64,000 nt of DNA from Halomonas borealis (GCF_004798905.1 NZ_SDMO01000016.1:1-64000); one strand, 5' to 3'. Shown: positions 36,761 to 46,563, counted from the stretch's first letter. Numbers and translations: made by a program. Notes: a model not told the origin generated them from the letters alone.

Positions 36761-36788
36761 CGGGCAGCCCCTCGGGGCTGCCCGTTTT
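36761..36788 (+). terminator. Terminator after rpsO
   Basis: CGGGCAGCCCC / GGGGCTGCCCG with a 2-nt loop region and TTTT. In E. coli the rpsO terminator also lets part of transcription continue into pnp. Confidence 0.92.
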
Positions 36789-36819
36789 GCGTCGATGGAA
36801 AGAAACAAGCAAGGGGGCG

Positions 36820-36918
36820 CTGGGGCAAGCCGGAGAGGAGGTCCTACGCCAGCCAGGGTATGGCGTCGGTAGCGTACAGGGCTGTAGTCACAGCGCCTCC
36901 TCGCAGGCTTGCCCCCAG
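36820..36918 (+). ncRNA. Structured leader RNA of pnp (three-way junction)
   Basis: CTGGGGCAAGCC (36820-36831) pairs with GGCTTGCCCC-CAG (36906-36918). After a 3x3 internal loop, GAGGAGG (36835-36841) pairs with CCTCCTC (36896-36902). Inside are two more hairpins: ACGCCA/TGGCGT (36846-36866) and GCTGT/ACAGC (36881-36894). The element lies 136 nt before the pnp start and covers most of the gap between the rpsO terminator and pnp. In E. coli an RNase III-cut stem-loop in the pnp leader mediates autoregulation, so a similar role is likely. Confidence 0.6.
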
Positions 36919-37053
36919 CCCAGGCTCGAGCGATGAAGGAGGCGGTGTCTCGGAAATGTCGCCGCCTGGTGGTCCCGGAGAGCGTCACGCCCTAAAATGG
37001 TCGGCGAGTCAAAACGACCCAAACACAGAAAAGTAACGTTAAAGGAAGTCGCC

Positions 37054-39195
37054 GTGAATCCGGTCAAGAAAACGTTTGAGTACGGTCGCAGCACCGTCAC
37101 CCTGGAAACCGGGCGTATCGCCCGCCAGGCTTCCGGTGCCGTGATGGTCACCATGGACGACACCGTGGTGCTATGCACCGTGGTGGCGAAGAAGGACCCC
37201 AAGCCTGGTCAGCCTTTCTTCCCGCTGTCTGTCCACTATCAGGAGAAGACCTACGCCGTCGGCAAGATCCCCGGTGGCTTCTTCAAGCGCGAGGGGCGCC
37301 CCACCGAGAAGGAGACCCTCACCTCGCGGCTGATCGATCGTCCCATCCGCCCGCTGTTCCCCAACGGTTTCATGAACGAGGTCCAGGTCATCTGTACGGT
37401 GCTCTCCACCGACCGTAACCACGACCCGGACATCGCCGCGATGATCGGCACCTCCGCGGCGCTGGCCATCTCCGGCGTGCCCTTCAGCGGCCCGATCGGC
37501 GCCGCCCGCGTCGGCTTCACCGAGGACAAGGGCTACTTCCTCAACCCCAGCGTGGAAGAGCTCACCGGCTCCGACCTGAACATGGTCGTCGCCGGTACCG
37601 AGAAGGCCGTGCTGATGGTCGAGTCCGAGGCCAGTGAGCTGCTCGAGGACGAGATGCTCGGCGCCGTGCTCTATGGCCACCAGGCAATGCAGAGCGTGAT
37701 CGGCGCCATCAACGAGCTGGTCGCCGAGGCCGGCAAGCCGCGTTGGGACTGGCAGCCGGCCGCCGAGAACACCGTCCTCAAGCAGGCCCTGGCCCAGGGC
37801 TTCGATGCCAAGGTCGGCGAGGCCTACCGGATCACCGACAAGATGCAGCGCCAGGACGCGCTGTCCGCGCTCAAGGCCGAGGCCGTCGAGCAGCTGGCCG
37901 GTGACGAGGAAGGCCAGTTCGACGCCGACGAGATCAAGGGCGCCTTCGCCGGGCTCGAGAAGCGCGTGGTGCGCTCGCGCGTGGTGAAGGGCGAGCCGCG
38001 CATCGACGGCCGCGATCACAAGACCGTGCGTCCGCTCGACATCGAGGTCGGTGGCCTGCCCAAGACGCACGGTTCGGCGACCTTCACCCGCGGCGAGACC
38101 CAGGCCATCGTGGTGGCGACCCTGGGCACCCTGCGCGACTCCCAGCTCATCGAGTCGCTGGAAGGCGAGCGCAAGGATCGCTTCCTGATGCACTACAACT
38201 TCCCGCCCTACAGCGTGGGCGAGGCCGGCTTCATGGGTGGCCCGAAGCGTCGCGAGATCGGTCACGGCCGCCTGGCGCGCCGCGGTGTCCAGGCCATGCT
38301 GCCCGCCGAGGACGACTTCCCCTATACCATCCGCGTGGTCTCCGAGATCACCGAGTCCAATGGCTCGAGCTCGATGGCTTCCGTGTGTGGCTCCTCGCTG
38401 GCGCTGATGGATGCCGGTGTGCCGATGAAGGCGCCGGTGGCGGGCATCGCCATGGGGCTGGTCAAGGATGACGACGGCTTCGCCGTGCTGACCGATATCC
38501 TCGGCGACGAGGATCACCTCGGCGACATGGACTTCAAGGTGGCCGGCTCCGCCGCGGGTGTCACCGCCCTGCAGATGGACATCAAGATCGAGGGCATCAA
38601 CGAGGAGATCATGGAGCAGGCGCTGCAGCAGGCCAACGAGGCCCGCCTGAACATCCTCGAGCAGATGAACACGGTGATCGCCCAGAGCCGCACCGAGGTC
38701 TCCGACAACGCGCCCTCCATGGCCACCTTGAAGATCGATCCGGAGAAGATCCGCGACGTCATCGGCAAGGGCGGCGCCACCATCCGCAAGATCTGCGAGG
38801 ACACCGGCGCCTCCATCGACCTGGATGACGACGGCACCGTGCGCATCTACGCCGAGGACAAGACCGCGGCCAAGGCGGCCATCGACACCGTGCTGGCGAT
38901 CACCGCCGAGCCCGAGATCGGCAAGCTGTATCGCGGCAAGGTAGCGCGCATCGCCGACTTCGGCGCCTTCGTCAACATCATGCCGGGTACCGACGGCCTG
39001 GTGCACATCTCCCAGATCGTGCCCGAGCGCGTCAACGACGTCCGCGACTTCCTCAACGAGGGAGACGAGGCGGTGGTCAAGGTGCTCGACATCGACAACC
39101 GCAACCGGGTGAAGCTGACCATCAAGGAGATCACCCCGGAAGAGAAGGCCGCCTTCGAGGCCGAAGAGGCCAAGGAAGCCGAGGCCGAACTCTAA
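37054..39195 (+). CDS. pnp: Polyribonucleotide nucleotidyltransferase (PNPase)
   Basis: 713 residues from GTG 37054 with AAAGGAAG upstream; the frame extends 19 codons further up without family similarity. Two RNase PH domains (about 10-145 and 310-540) carry [18 protein letters not shown] and [14 protein letters not shown] (about 553-612) and S1 (about 620-690) domains follow. PNPase degrades RNA 3' to 5' with phosphate, as part of the degradosome in E. coli. Regulation through the leader structure at 36820-36918 is likely. Confidence 0.98.
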   Translation: MNPVKKTFEYGRSTVTLETGRIARQASGAVMVTMDDTVVLCTVVAKKDPKPGQPFFPLSVHYQEKTYAVGKIPGGFFKREGRPTEKETLTSRLIDRPIRPLFPNGFMNEVQVICTVLSTDRNHDPDIAAMIGTSAALAISGVPFSGPIGAARVGFTEDKGYFLNPSVEELTGSDLNMVVAGTEKAVLMVESEASELLEDEMLGAVLYGHQAMQSVIGAINELVAEAGKPRWDWQPAAENTVLKQALAQGFDAKVGEAYRITDKMQRQDALSALKAEAVEQLAGDEEGQFDADEIKGAFAGLEKRVVRSRVVKGEPRIDGRDHKTVRPLDIEVGGLPKTHGSATFTRGETQAIVVATLGTLRDSQLIESLEGERKDRFLMHYNFPPYSVGEAGFMGGPKRREIGHGRLARRGVQAMLPAEDDFPYTIRVVSEITESNGSSSMASVCGSSLALMDAGVPMKAPVAGIAMGLVKDDDGFAVLTDILGDEDHLGDMDFKVAGSAAGVTALQMDIKIEGINEEIMEQALQQANEARLNILEQMNTVIAQSRTEVSDNAPSMATLKIDPEKIRDVIGKGGATIRKICEDTGASIDLDDDGTVRIYAEDKTAAKAAIDTVLAITAEPEIGKLYRGKVARIADFGAFVNIMPGTDGLVHISQIVPERVNDVRDFLNEGDEAVVKVLDIDNRNRVKLTIKEITPEEKAAFEAEEAKEAEAEL

Positions 39196-39212
39196 CCGAG
39201 CGGTCATGAGCC

Positions 39213-39246
39213 GAACGCCCCCGTGGCTCACGCCGCGGGGGCGTTC
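39213..39246 (+). terminator. Terminator after pnp
   Basis: GAACGCCCCCG / CGGGGGCGTTC around 12 nt, then TCGTTTCGG. Confidence 0.85.
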
Positions 39247-39287
39247 TCGTTTCGGGGCCCAGCCCCGCCACCGATCAGGGACGACCC

Positions 39288-40496
39288 ATGACACGCCACA
39301 CCAACGATCCGCCGCCACCCGCCGCCAAGACCGTCACCCAGCGCCGTGACTGGCTGGGCGTAGGCGCGGTGATGATCGGCATCTTCCTGCTGGTCACCGC
39401 CGAGCAGCTGCCCATCGGGCTGCTCTCCCAGGTGGCCGGCTCACTGTCCATCACCCCCGGCACCGCCGGGCTGTTGATCACCGTGCCCGGGGTGGTCGCC
39501 GCCTTCGCCGCGCCGCTGCTGCCGGTGGCGGTGGGGCGCCTCGACCGCCGCTGGTTGCTGACCGGGCTGATGCTGTTGATGACCCTGGCCAGCCTCGCCG
39601 GTGCGCTGGCCGAAGGCTTCACCATGCTGCTGGCGACCCGCGTGCTGGTGGGCGTATGCATCGGCGGCTTCTGGGCCATCGCCGGCGGCCTGGCCTCGCG
39701 GCTGGTGGCCCTGGAGCAGGTGCCGCGCGCCATGTCGCTGATCTTCAGCGGGGTGGCCGGGGCCTCGGTGCTCGGGGTGCCGGCGGGTACCTGGCTCGGC
39801 GAGCATAGCGACTGGCGCGTCGCCTTCGGCGCGCTGGCGGGGCTGAGCCTGCTGGTGACCATCGCCTTGTGGCGGCTACTGCCTCGCCTGCCGGCGCAAC
39901 AGCCGGTGCGGCTGACCAGCCTGACCAGCCAGTTCGCCAGCCGTGGGGTGCGCGTCGGCGTGGCCGCCACCGCGCTGATCGTGATGGGCCACTTCGCCGC
40001 CTACACCTTCATCAGCCCGATCCTGCAGCAGGTCGCCGATATCCCGTTGCAAAGCGTCAGCACCCTGCTGCTGTGCTTCGGTGCGGCGGGCCTCATGGGT
40101 AACTTCCTCGCCGGCACCGCGGCCGGGCGCCGGCCCTATGCCACCGTGCTGGTGATCCCGCTGCTACTCGCCGTCGCGACCCTGAGCTTCCCCTGGCTGG
40201 GAGGCGGGCCGGGCGGCGCGGTCGCGCTGTTGATGCTGTGGGGAGCGATGTTCGGCAGCATCTCGGTCAGCCTGCAGACCTGGATCATCAAGAGTGCCCG
40301 CAATACCGAGGCCGCCACCGCGCTGATGGCCTTCGTCTTCAACCTGTCGATCGGCATCGGCGCCATGGGCGGCGGCCGGGTGGTCGATGCCGTGGGGCTT
40401 GACGGCGTGCTGCTCGGCGCCGGGGCCCTGTTCGTGCTGGCCGCGGCGCTGGTGGCGTGCACGCCCTCACGAGTGGTGGCCGCGCCCAAGGACTGA
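39288..40496 (+). CDS. MFS transporter, DHA1/AraJ-NepI type
   Basis: 402 residues with about 12 membrane helices. It resembles the AraJ/NepI branch of drug-H+ antiporters: helix 1 with VMIGIFLLVTAEQLPIGLL, helix 4 with RVLVGVCIGGFWAIAGGLA, and motif C-like GVAGASVLGVPAGTWLGE in helix 5. NepI in E. coli exports purine ribonucleosides, but the substrate here is not known. It stands alone between two strong terminators. Confidence 0.85.
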   Translation: MTRHTNDPPPPAAKTVTQRRDWLGVGAVMIGIFLLVTAEQLPIGLLSQVAGSLSITPGTAGLLITVPGVVAAFAAPLLPVAVGRLDRRWLLTGLMLLMTLASLAGALAEGFTMLLATRVLVGVCIGGFWAIAGGLASRLVALEQVPRAMSLIFSGVAGASVLGVPAGTWLGEHSDWRVAFGALAGLSLLVTIALWRLLPRLPAQQPVRLTSLTSQFASRGVRVGVAATALIVMGHFAAYTFISPILQQVADIPLQSVSTLLLCFGAAGLMGNFLAGTAAGRRPYATVLVIPLLLAVATLSFPWLGGGPGGAVALLMLWGAMFGSISVSLQTWIIKSARNTEAATALMAFVFNLSIGIGAMGGGRVVDAVGLDGVLLGAGALFVLAAALVACTPSRVVAAPKD

Positions 40497-40528
40497 TTCC
40501 TCGGGCGGAAATCGCGGGCCAGGAACGC

Positions 40529-40559
40529 AAAGCCCCCGCTCATTTGAGCGGGGGCTTTT
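40529..40559. terminator. Bidirectional terminator between MFS gene and thiolase gene
   Basis: AAAGCCCCCGCTCA pairs with TGAGCGGGGGCTTT; T-rich ends on both strands. The two genes converge on it. Confidence 0.92.
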
Positions 40560-40605
40560 GCATTGAGCGGTTGGCGACCTTCATGCGACGTCGCCGCTTC
40601 CACGC

Positions 40606-41781
40606 TTAGCGTTCGATGGCGAGTGCCACGCCCTGCCCACCACCGATGCACAGCGTCGCCAGGCCCTTGTGGGCGTCGCGGGCGATCATCTCGTGCACCA
40701 GGGTCACCAGGATGCGGCAGCCGGAGGCGCCGATCGGGTGGCCCAGGGCGATGGCGCCGCCGTTGACGTTGATCATCGAGGTGTCCCAGCCGAGCTCCTG
40801 GTTGACCGAGATGGCCTGGGCGGCGAAGGCCTCGTTGGCCTCGACCAGGTCCAGATCGTCGAGGCTCCAACCGGCCTTCTTCAGGCAGCGACGGGTGGCC
40901 GGAGCCGGGCCGATGCCCATGACCGCCGGATCGACGCCGGCATTGGCGTACGCCTTGATGCGGGCCAGTGGCGTGAGGCCCAGGGCCTCGGCCTTCTCGG
41001 CGGAGCACAGCATGACCACCGCGGCGCCGTCGTTGAGCGCGGAGGCATTGCCGGCGGTGACGGCACCGTCCTTCTTGAATGCCGGGCGCATGCCGCCGAG
41101 CTTCTCCGCGCTGACCTCGCGGGGGTTCTCGTCGGTGTCGAACACCAGCGGGTCGCCCTTGCGTTGGGGGATCTCCAGCGGGGCGATCTGGCCCTTGAAC
41201 TTGCCTTCGCGGATGGCGGCGGCGGCCTTCTGCTGGGAGGCGGCGGCGAAGGCGTCCATGGCCTCGCGGCTGATGTCGTAGCGCTCGGCCAGGTTCTCGG
41301 CGGTGATGCCCATGTGGATGTCGTTGAAGGCGTCCCACAGGCCGTCGTGAACCATGGTGTCGATGGCCTTCCAGTCGCCCATGCGCTGGCCGGTGCGCGA
41401 GTGGGGCAGCACGTGCGGGGACAGCGACATATTCTCCTGGCCGCCGGCCAGGATCAGCTCGGCGTCGCCGCAGCGGATCGCCTGAGTGGCCAGGTGCAGA
41501 GCCTTGAGCCCGGAGCCGCAGACCTTGTTGATGGTCATGGCCGGTACCGCGTCGGGCAGGCCACCCTTGATGGCGGCCTGGCGAGCGGGGTTCTGGCCGG
41601 TACCGGCGGTCAGCACCTGGCCGAGCAGCACCTCGTCGACCTGCTCGGCGGCGACGCCGGTGCCGGAGAGGATGTCCTTGATGACATGGGCGCCCAGATC
41701 GCTGGCGGGGATGCCGGCGAGGGAGCCGCCGAAGGCGCCGACGGCGGTACGGCGGGCGGCGACGATGACCACTTCTTGCAT
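40606..41781 (-). CDS. phaA: Acetyl-CoA acetyltransferase (beta-ketothiolase)
   Basis: 391 residues, usual for biosynthetic thiolases. The acylated cysteine is in [15 protein letters not shown] (near residue 88). The base motifs are [28 protein letters not shown] and the second Cys in CIGGGQGVA. It condenses two acetyl-CoA to acetoacetyl-CoA, the first step to polyhydroxybutyrate, or works in reverse. No phaB or phaC is next to it, so the role (phaA versus atoB) rests on family only. Start ATG 41781 with AGGAGAA upstream. Confidence 0.93.
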   Translation of the reverse strand: MQEVVIVAARRTAVGAFGGSLAGIPASDLGAHVIKDILSGTGVAAEQVDEVLLGQVLTAGTGQNPARQAAIKGGLPDAVPAMTINKVCGSGLKALHLATQAIRCGDAELILAGGQENMSLSPHVLPHSRTGQRMGDWKAIDTMVHDGLWDAFNDIHMGITAENLAERYDISREAMDAFAAASQQKAAAAIREGKFKGQIAPLEIPQRKGDPLVFDTDENPREVSAEKLGGMRPAFKKDGAVTAGNASALNDGAAVVMLCSAEKAEALGLTPLARIKAYANAGVDPAVMGIGPAPATRRCLKKAGWSLDDLDLVEANEAFAAQAISVNQELGWDTSMINVNGGAIALGHPIGASGCRILVTLVHEMIARDAHKGLATLCIGGGQGVALAIER

Positions 41782-41874
41782 GGGAGTTCTCCTGAAGTTA
41801 CGCAGACCAGCATGCCGTTCAGCATAGGGACGGTGGTGCGCCGCGGCAATCCCCGCCGAGGGCGCGGCGAGCGG

Positions 41875-41892
41875 CCGGGGCGGGCGCCCCGG
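41875..41892 (-). terminator. Hairpin after panD
   Basis: CCGGGGCG / CGCCCCGG with a 2-nt centre, 9-26 nt after the panD stop on the minus strand. There is no U-tract, so it is weak as a terminator. Confidence 0.45.
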
Positions 41893-41900
41893 CACCGGAT

Positions 41901-42281
41901 TCAGGCGAGCTGGATGGGGATGGCGTTGCTGGTATGGCTGACGACGTTGCCTTCCTGCAGATAGACCAGCGAGGGCTGGTGGCTGTCGAGTTCGGCCTGC
42001 TCATACTGGGCGTAGCTGCAGATGATCACCCGCTGACCTTCGCTGGCGAGGTGAGCGGCGGCGCCGTTGACCGAGATCATCCGTGAGCCTTCCTCGGCAC
42101 GGATGGCGTAGGTGGTGAAGCGCTGGCCGTTCTCGACGTTGTAGATCTGGATCTGCTCGTTGTCGCGGATGCCGGACATGTCGAGCAGTTCACCGTCGAT
42201 GGCGCAGGAGCCTTCGTAGTTCAGCACGGAGTGGGTGACGCGGGCCATGTGCAGCTTGGCCTTGAGCATGATGGTCAGCAT
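41901..42281 (-). CDS. panD: Aspartate 1-decarboxylase (proenzyme)
   Basis: 126 residues. Self-cleavage occurs between G24 and S25 in [11 protein letters not shown], which makes the pyruvoyl group on S25. The product beta-alanine goes to PanC, encoded directly upstream with a 36-nt gap. The order panB-panC-panD gives the pantothenate branch of CoA synthesis except for PanE. Confidence 0.98.
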   Translation of the reverse strand: MLTIMLKAKLHMARVTHSVLNYEGSCAIDGELLDMSGIRDNEQIQIYNVENGQRFTTYAIRAEEGSRMISVNGAAAHLASEGQRVIICSYAQYEQAELDSHQPSLVYLQEGNVVSHTSNAIPIQLA

Positions 42282-42317
42282 GGAGGGAGTTCTCCTCTCG
42301 TGGTGCCGGCCGTCCCC

Positions 42318-43166
42318 TTAGCGGGGCAGGGTCAGCGACAGGTTATCGATCAGACGGGTCGGGCCCAGGCGCGCCGCGGCGAGCAGCACGGCATCGCGGG
42401 TGGTCGCGCCGACCGGCCCCAGGTCGGCGGCGCGCAGTTCCAGGTAGTCGGGGGCGAAGCCCGCCGCGTGCAGCCGAGCGAGGCCGCGCGCCAGGGTCGG
42501 CTCGGCCGGCTCGCCGGCCTCCAGCGCCTCGCTCAGGGCACGCAGGGTGCGCTGAAGCTCGGGGGCGGCGGCCCGCTGGGCCGCGTCGAGGTAGCCGTTG
42601 CGCGATGACAGCGCGAGGCCATCCTCGGCCCGCTCGATGGGCACGCCGACGATCTCGATCGGCAGGTGCAGGTCGGCGACCAGGCGGCGGATCACCGCTA
42701 GTTGCTGGTAGTCCTTCTCGCCGAAGCAGGCCAGGTCGGGCTGCACCAGGTGGAACAGCAGGGTGACCACGGTCGCCACGCCATCGAAGTGTCCGGGCCG
42801 GTCACCGCCGCACAGGCCTGCGGAGACTTCGGGCACGCTGACCCGGGTCTGGGCGTCCAGGCCGCGTGGGTAGAGGGTGCCGGCCTCGGGAGCGAACAGC
42901 AGGTCGCAGCCGGCGTCTTCCAGGCGGGCCCGGTCGTCGTCCAGGGTGCGCGGGTAGGCGTCGAGATCCTCGTTGGGCCCGAACTGCATCGGGTTGACGA
43001 AGATGCTCGCCACCACCACGTCGACGCGACGTCGGGCCTCGGCGACCAGCGCCAGGTGGCCGGCATGCAGGTTGCCCATGGTTGGCACCAGGCCGATGCT
43101 GCGGCCGGCCCGGCGATGCCGGGTCAGCGTCTCGCGCAGCGCGGCGATCTCGTTCAGGGTCTGCAT
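42318..43166 (-). CDS. panC: Pantoate-beta-alanine ligase
   Basis: 282 residues. It belongs to the nucleotidylyl-transferase fold with [16 protein letters not shown] (ATP-binding HxGH) and [19 protein letters not shown], plus [14 protein letters not shown]. It joins pantoate and beta-alanine. The ATG at 43166 overlaps the panB stop (TGATG); the same frame runs on upstream only as a shadow of panB. Confidence 0.98.
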   Translation of the reverse strand: MQTLNEIAALRETLTRHRRAGRSIGLVPTMGNLHAGHLALVAEARRRVDVVVASIFVNPMQFGPNEDLDAYPRTLDDDRARLEDAGCDLLFAPEAGTLYPRGLDAQTRVSVPEVSAGLCGGDRPGHFDGVATVVTLLFHLVQPDLACFGEKDYQQLAVIRRLVADLHLPIEIVGVPIERAEDGLALSSRNGYLDAAQRAAAPELQRTLRALSEALEAGEPAEPTLARGLARLHAAGFAPDYLELRAADLGPVGATTRDAVLLAAARLGPTRLIDNLSLTLPR

Positions 43167-43957
43167 CAGAAGGCGTGCTCCGCGGCGGGGAAGCGCCGTG
43201 CCTTGACGTCCTCGTGGTAGCGGCGGAAGGCGCCCTGGATGTCGTCGGCCTCGGCCATGAAGTTCTTCACGAAGCGCGGCGTGTGCCCGGCGGTGATGCC
43301 GAGCACGTCGTGCATCACCAGTATCTGCCCGTCGGTATCGGCCCCGGCGCCGATGCCGATCACCGGGACCTCGAGGGCCTCCGTCACGGCGCGGCCGAGG
43401 CTCGCCGGCACGCATTCGAGCAGGATCATCGAGGCGCCGGCCTCGACCAGGGCGCGGGCGTCTTCGAGGATGCGTCCGGCCTGCTCGGCATCGCGGCCCT
43501 GTACCTTGTAGCCGCCGAGCCGGTGGACGGCCTGCGGGGTCAGCCCCAGGTGAGCGCACACCGGCACGCCGCGGCGCGACAGTTCGCGGATGCCGTCGGC
43601 CATCCAGGCCTCGCCTTCCACCTTGACCATCTCCGCGCCGGCGCGCATCAGCGCCCCGGCATCCTCGAGCAGGCGCGCGGTGGTGGCGTTGCTCATGAAG
43701 GGCAGGTCGACCATCAACAGGCTGGCACCCTTGCCGCGGGCCACGCAGCGGGTGTGGTAACAGACGTCATCGAGGGTCACCGGCAGGGTGCTGCTATGGC
43801 CTTGCAGGACCATGCCCAAGGAATCGCCGACCAGTAGCACCTCGATGCCGGCCTCGCCGGCGGCATGGGCGAAGGTGGCGTCGTAGGCGGTCAGGCAGCT
43901 GAAGGTCTCACCGGCGCGCTTGACGGCCTGCAGCGTGCTCAGAGTGACGGTTTTCAT
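43166..43957 (-). CDS. panB: 3-methyl-2-oxobutanoate hydroxymethyltransferase
   Basis: 263 residues. TIM-barrel with [35 protein letters not shown] and [18 protein letters not shown]. It uses methylene-tetrahydrofolate to make ketopantoate. ATG 43957 is the family start. The upstream 108 nt and the end of folK hold a dense set of GTTAC inverted repeats (44019-44090). Confidence 0.98.
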   Translation of the reverse strand: MKTVTLSTLQAVKRAGETFSCLTAYDATFAHAAGEAGIEVLLVGDSLGMVLQGHSSTLPVTLDDVCYHTRCVARGKGASLLMVDLPFMSNATTARLLEDAGALMRAGAEMVKVEGEAWMADGIRELSRRGVPVCAHLGLTPQAVHRLGGYKVQGRDAEQAGRILEDARALVEAGASMILLECVPASLGRAVTEALEVPVIGIGAGADTDGQILVMHDVLGITAGHTPRFVKNFMAEADDIQGAFRRYHEDVKARRFPAAEHAF

Positions 43958-44018
43958 GGCGTGCTCTCGTATCGTTATCCGGTGCTCGGCGATGGCCGCG
44001 CTCGAGTATCGCCGCGCA

Positions 44019-44090
44019 TTGTTACCCGAACCGCACAAGGGTGTCGATAGGTAACAAGTAGGGTGTTACTGGGGCGCCTCGGGTAACACC
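44019..44090. repeat. Two nested TGTTAC/GTAACA inverted repeats, CbrB-like sites
   Basis: TTGTTACC (44019-44026) and GGTAACAA (44050-44057) are perfect inverted repeats 23 nt apart. GGTGTTAC (44062-44069) and GTAACACC (44083-44090) are another pair, 13 nt apart, overlapping the folK stop. The core TGTTAC/GTAACA also occurs upstream of the CrcZ-like gene in this window. TGTTAC-N-GTAACA elements were proposed as CbrB sites at Pseudomonas crcZ. They could also form hairpins after folK. Confidence 0.55.
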
Positions 44091-44569
44091 TGGCGCAGCC
44101 CGTCCGGGGCCAGGGTGGCCGCCAGGCTCGCCACTTCGCGGCCGTCCGGCAGGCGGAGGCGCGGCTCGAGATCGGCCAGCGGCACCAGCACGAAGGCGCG
44201 GCGGGTCATCTCCGCATGCGGCAGCGTCAGGCGTGGGATCTCGATGTCATGAGTGTCGAACAGTAGCAGGTCGAGGTCCAGGGTGCGTGGCCCCCAGCGG
44301 CGGCCGCGGACACGGCCGTGACGCTGTTCCAGGGCCTGCAGCTGATCGAGCAGGGCCAGTGGCGACAGTCGAGTGGCCAGCTCGGCCACGGCGTTGACGA
44401 AATCGGGCTGGTCGGCGGGGCCCACCGGTCGGCTGGCGTAGCGCGGCGAGGCCCTGAGCCGCCGGGTCAGCGGCAGGCCGTCGAGCTCGGCCAGGGCGCG
44501 CTCGATGTGCCCATGGGGATCGTCGAGGTTGCTGCCGAGCCCGATCCAGGCGCGATGTGGGCGATTCAT
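44066..44569 (-). CDS. folK: 2-amino-4-hydroxy-6-hydroxymethyldihydropteridine pyrophosphokinase
   Basis: 167 residues. HPPK fold: WIGLGSNLDDPHGHIERAL, the substrate site PRYASRPVGPADQPDFVNAVAEL, and the Mg-binding GRRWGPRTLDLDLLLF. It gives the pyrophosphorylated pterin that FolP uses. The ATG at 44569 overlaps the pcnB stop by 4 nt (ATGA), the conserved pcnB-folK-panBC order. Confidence 0.98.
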   Translation of the reverse strand: MNRPHRAWIGLGSNLDDPHGHIERALAELDGLPLTRRLRASPRYASRPVGPADQPDFVNAVAELATRLSPLALLDQLQALEQRHGRVRGRRWGPRTLDLDLLLFDTHDIEIPRLTLPHAEMTRRAFVLVPLADLEPRLRLPDGREVASLAATLAPDGLRQVLPEAPQ

Positions 44570-45966
44570 GAGTCGTTGTTGGACGGCTTGCGACGACGGC
44601 GCCGCCGGCGGCGCTTGTTGCGTGGCGCCGGGGTGCCGGCGGGGTCGGCGTCGACCCCGCCGAGCAGGCGGCGCTGTTCGTGCTCGTCGGCGTCCTGGAA
44701 GGCGGTCCACCAGTCGCCGAGCCCGGGGTCGATCTCGCCGGCCGCCTCGCGGACCAGCAGAAAATCGTAGGCGGCGCGGAAGCGCGGATGCTCGCGGGTC
44801 TGGAAGGCCCGCTTGCCGCGGCGCAGTGGCAAGCGCTGCTGGAGATCCCAGATATCGCGCATCGGCAGGCTGAAACGCTTGGGGATGGCGACATGCTGCA
44901 GCTGGCGCGAGATGACCTGCTGGGAGGCGGCCTGCTGCGCCGGGATGGGCGGCATGCCATCGGCCTCCAGGGCCTGTTGACGCTGTTGCGCGGGGGCCCA
45001 CAGCAGGGCGGCGAACAGGAAGGCCGGGGTCACCGGACGCTCGTCGCGGACGCGTCGGTCGGTGCTGGTCAAGGCGCGTTCGATGACGGCCTCCGCCCAG
45101 GGAAGCGCTTCCATGGCCTCGTCGGCCTCGGGGAACAGCATGGCGAATAGGCCGTAGTCGCGCAGCAGATGGAAGGTCTCGACGCCGTGGCCGCTCATGA
45201 ACAGCTTGAGGACCTCGTCGAACAGGCGCGCCGGGGGCACCTGGAGCAGCAGCTCGGCGAGCTCGGGGATCGGTGCCTCGGTGGCCGGCTCGATGTCGAA
45301 ATCGAGCTTGGCGGCGAAGCGCACCGCACGCAGCATGCGCACCGGGTCCTCGCGATAGCGGGTCGCCGGGTCGCCGATCAGCCGTATCGTGCGATCCTCG
45401 ATGTCCTGGACACCACCGGCGAAGTCATGGATCGAGAAGTCGGCGATGTTGTAGTAGAGGGCGTTGATCGTGAAGTCGCGCCGGATGGCGTCCTCCTCGA
45501 TGTTGCCCCAGACATTGTCGCGCAGCAGCATGCCGTCGTCGGACTGCTGGGCGATGTGGTCGGCGTGGTCGTCGCTGGGCTTGCCGCGGAAGGTGGTGAC
45601 CTCGATCACCTCGCGGCCGAAGCGCACGTGGACGATGCGGAAGCGGCGGCCGATGAGGCGCGAATTGCGAAACAGGTCGCGCACCTGCTCCGGCGTGGCG
45701 TCGGTGGCCACGTCGAAGTCCTTGGGCATGCGGCCGAGCAGGGAATCGCGGATGCAGCCTCCCACCAGGAAGGCCTCATGGCCGGCGTTGTGCAGCCGGT
45801 ACAGCACCTTGAGGGCGGCGTCGCTGAAGTGCTGGCGCGACACCGGGTGCTCGTCGCGGGGGAGGATGCGCAGCGTGGGGCGGCCGGCCGACGCCTGCTG
45901 AGGGCCGAACAGCGACCGGAGGCGCTCGCCCGGGCTCTGCAGAAAGCGGGTAAAACCTTTGATCAT
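44566..45966 (-). CDS. pcnB: Poly(A) polymerase I
   Basis: 466 residues. The class II nucleotidyltransferase site has GG(69-70)CIRDSLLG and the catalytic D83 and D85 in DFDVATD. A second motif with RRDFTINALYY, then RYREDPVRMLRA, marks the family. The C-terminus is very basic (RRRRRRRRK). It adds poly(A) to RNA and promotes decay. The start is at ATG 45966; the frame runs on upstream but lacks similarity. It has its own promoter candidate (46003-46030), behind the CrcZ-like RNA terminator. Confidence 0.96.
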   Translation of the reverse strand: MIKGFTRFLQSPGERLRSLFGPQQASAGRPTLRILPRDEHPVSRQHFSDAALKVLYRLHNAGHEAFLVGGCIRDSLLGRMPKDFDVATDATPEQVRDLFRNSRLIGRRFRIVHVRFGREVIEVTTFRGKPSDDHADHIAQQSDDGMLLRDNVWGNIEEDAIRRDFTINALYYNIADFSIHDFAGGVQDIEDRTIRLIGDPATRYREDPVRMLRAVRFAAKLDFDIEPATEAPIPELAELLLQVPPARLFDEVLKLFMSGHGVETFHLLRDYGLFAMLFPEADEAMEALPWAEAVIERALTSTDRRVRDERPVTPAFLFAALLWAPAQQRQQALEADGMPPIPAQQAASQQVISRQLQHVAIPKRFSLPMRDIWDLQQRLPLRRGKRAFQTREHPRFRAAYDFLLVREAAGEIDPGLGDWWTAFQDADEHEQRRLLGGVDADPAGTPAPRNKRRRRRRRRKPSNNDS

Positions 45967-46002
45967 GCGGCGTTGTCGACTCGCGAGGATACGAAAGCGT
46001 TG

Positions 46003-46030
46003 AGTGTAGCGAACACCCGACACCTTGCAA
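46003..46030 (-). promoter_or_regulatory. Candidate sigma70 promoter of pcnB
   Basis: On the minus strand TTGCAA, 16 nt, TACACT, ending 36 nt before the pcnB start. It lies downstream of the CrcZ-like RNA terminator, so pcnB need not depend on the RNA gene promoter. Confidence 0.5.
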
Positions 46031-46064
46031 AGCGTGGGACTCGTTGATCCATCGGCCCAGCATG

Positions 46065-46553
46065 AAGAAGGGGAGGCTCGTGAGCCTCCCCGGAAACTAG
46101 GATGCAGCATCCCTGCTGCTGATTTTTCTTCGTGATGGCACATCGCCTTGAATACGCACCACGGTCATCAAGGAGCTCAGGCAAGCAGTGTTGTTGTCGT
46201 TATGGACGTTCCCGAAAGTGACCGTCTCGTATTCAAAACAATAATCCAACCACGACGGCAAATGATTGCCTCCCCCCGACGTCTTGTTGTTGTTGACGGG
46301 GGTGCACCTCTGTCGGCCCTTGTTGTTGTGGGTGGCCGTTAGGGTGCGTCGCGTCCTGGTCCGGATTCCGAGTGTCTTGTTGTTGTGGTCTCGAAGCGCT
46401 CGCGCCGGCTGCCGTTGTTGTGCTTGTTGTCGGCAATGGCGCTCGCCTGTCTGTGGCCCGGAGTGTGTTGTTGTTGTCGGGTCGGGCCTGTCACCGCTCG
46501 CGTGCCTTGTTGTTGTTAGGGGCCGCGGGTGGCATCCGGCATTGTTTTTCTTG
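46065..46553 (-). ncRNA. crcZ: CrcZ-like small RNA with eight (AAC)n blocks
   Basis: About 490 nt; the 5' end is set 12 nt after a sigma54 promoter (46564-46579), the 3' end after the hairpin at 46070-46091. On the minus strand AAC-repeat blocks stand at 46518-46507, 46477-46468, 46430-46424, 46421-46414, 46386-46377, 46328-46320, 46295-46284 and 46197-46190. Seven of them lie in loops of GC-rich hairpins. In Pseudomonas CrcZ lies downstream of cbrB, is sigma54/CbrB dependent, and binds Hfq/Crc through CA motifs; here the same order cbrA-cbrB-RNA-pcnB appears. The exact ends are inferred. No protein frame in the region is credible. Confidence 0.8.
46070..46091 (-). terminator. Terminator of the CrcZ-like RNA
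   Basis: On the minus strand GGGGAGGCTC / GAGCCTCCCC with a 2-nt loop, then TTCTTC. Confidence 0.8.
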
Positions 46554-46563
46554 ATTTGTATGT

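Noticed and set aside
37171..39318. 715-residue minus-strand frame opposite pnp
   Set aside because: Shadow of pnp; PNPase domains are complete on the plus strand.
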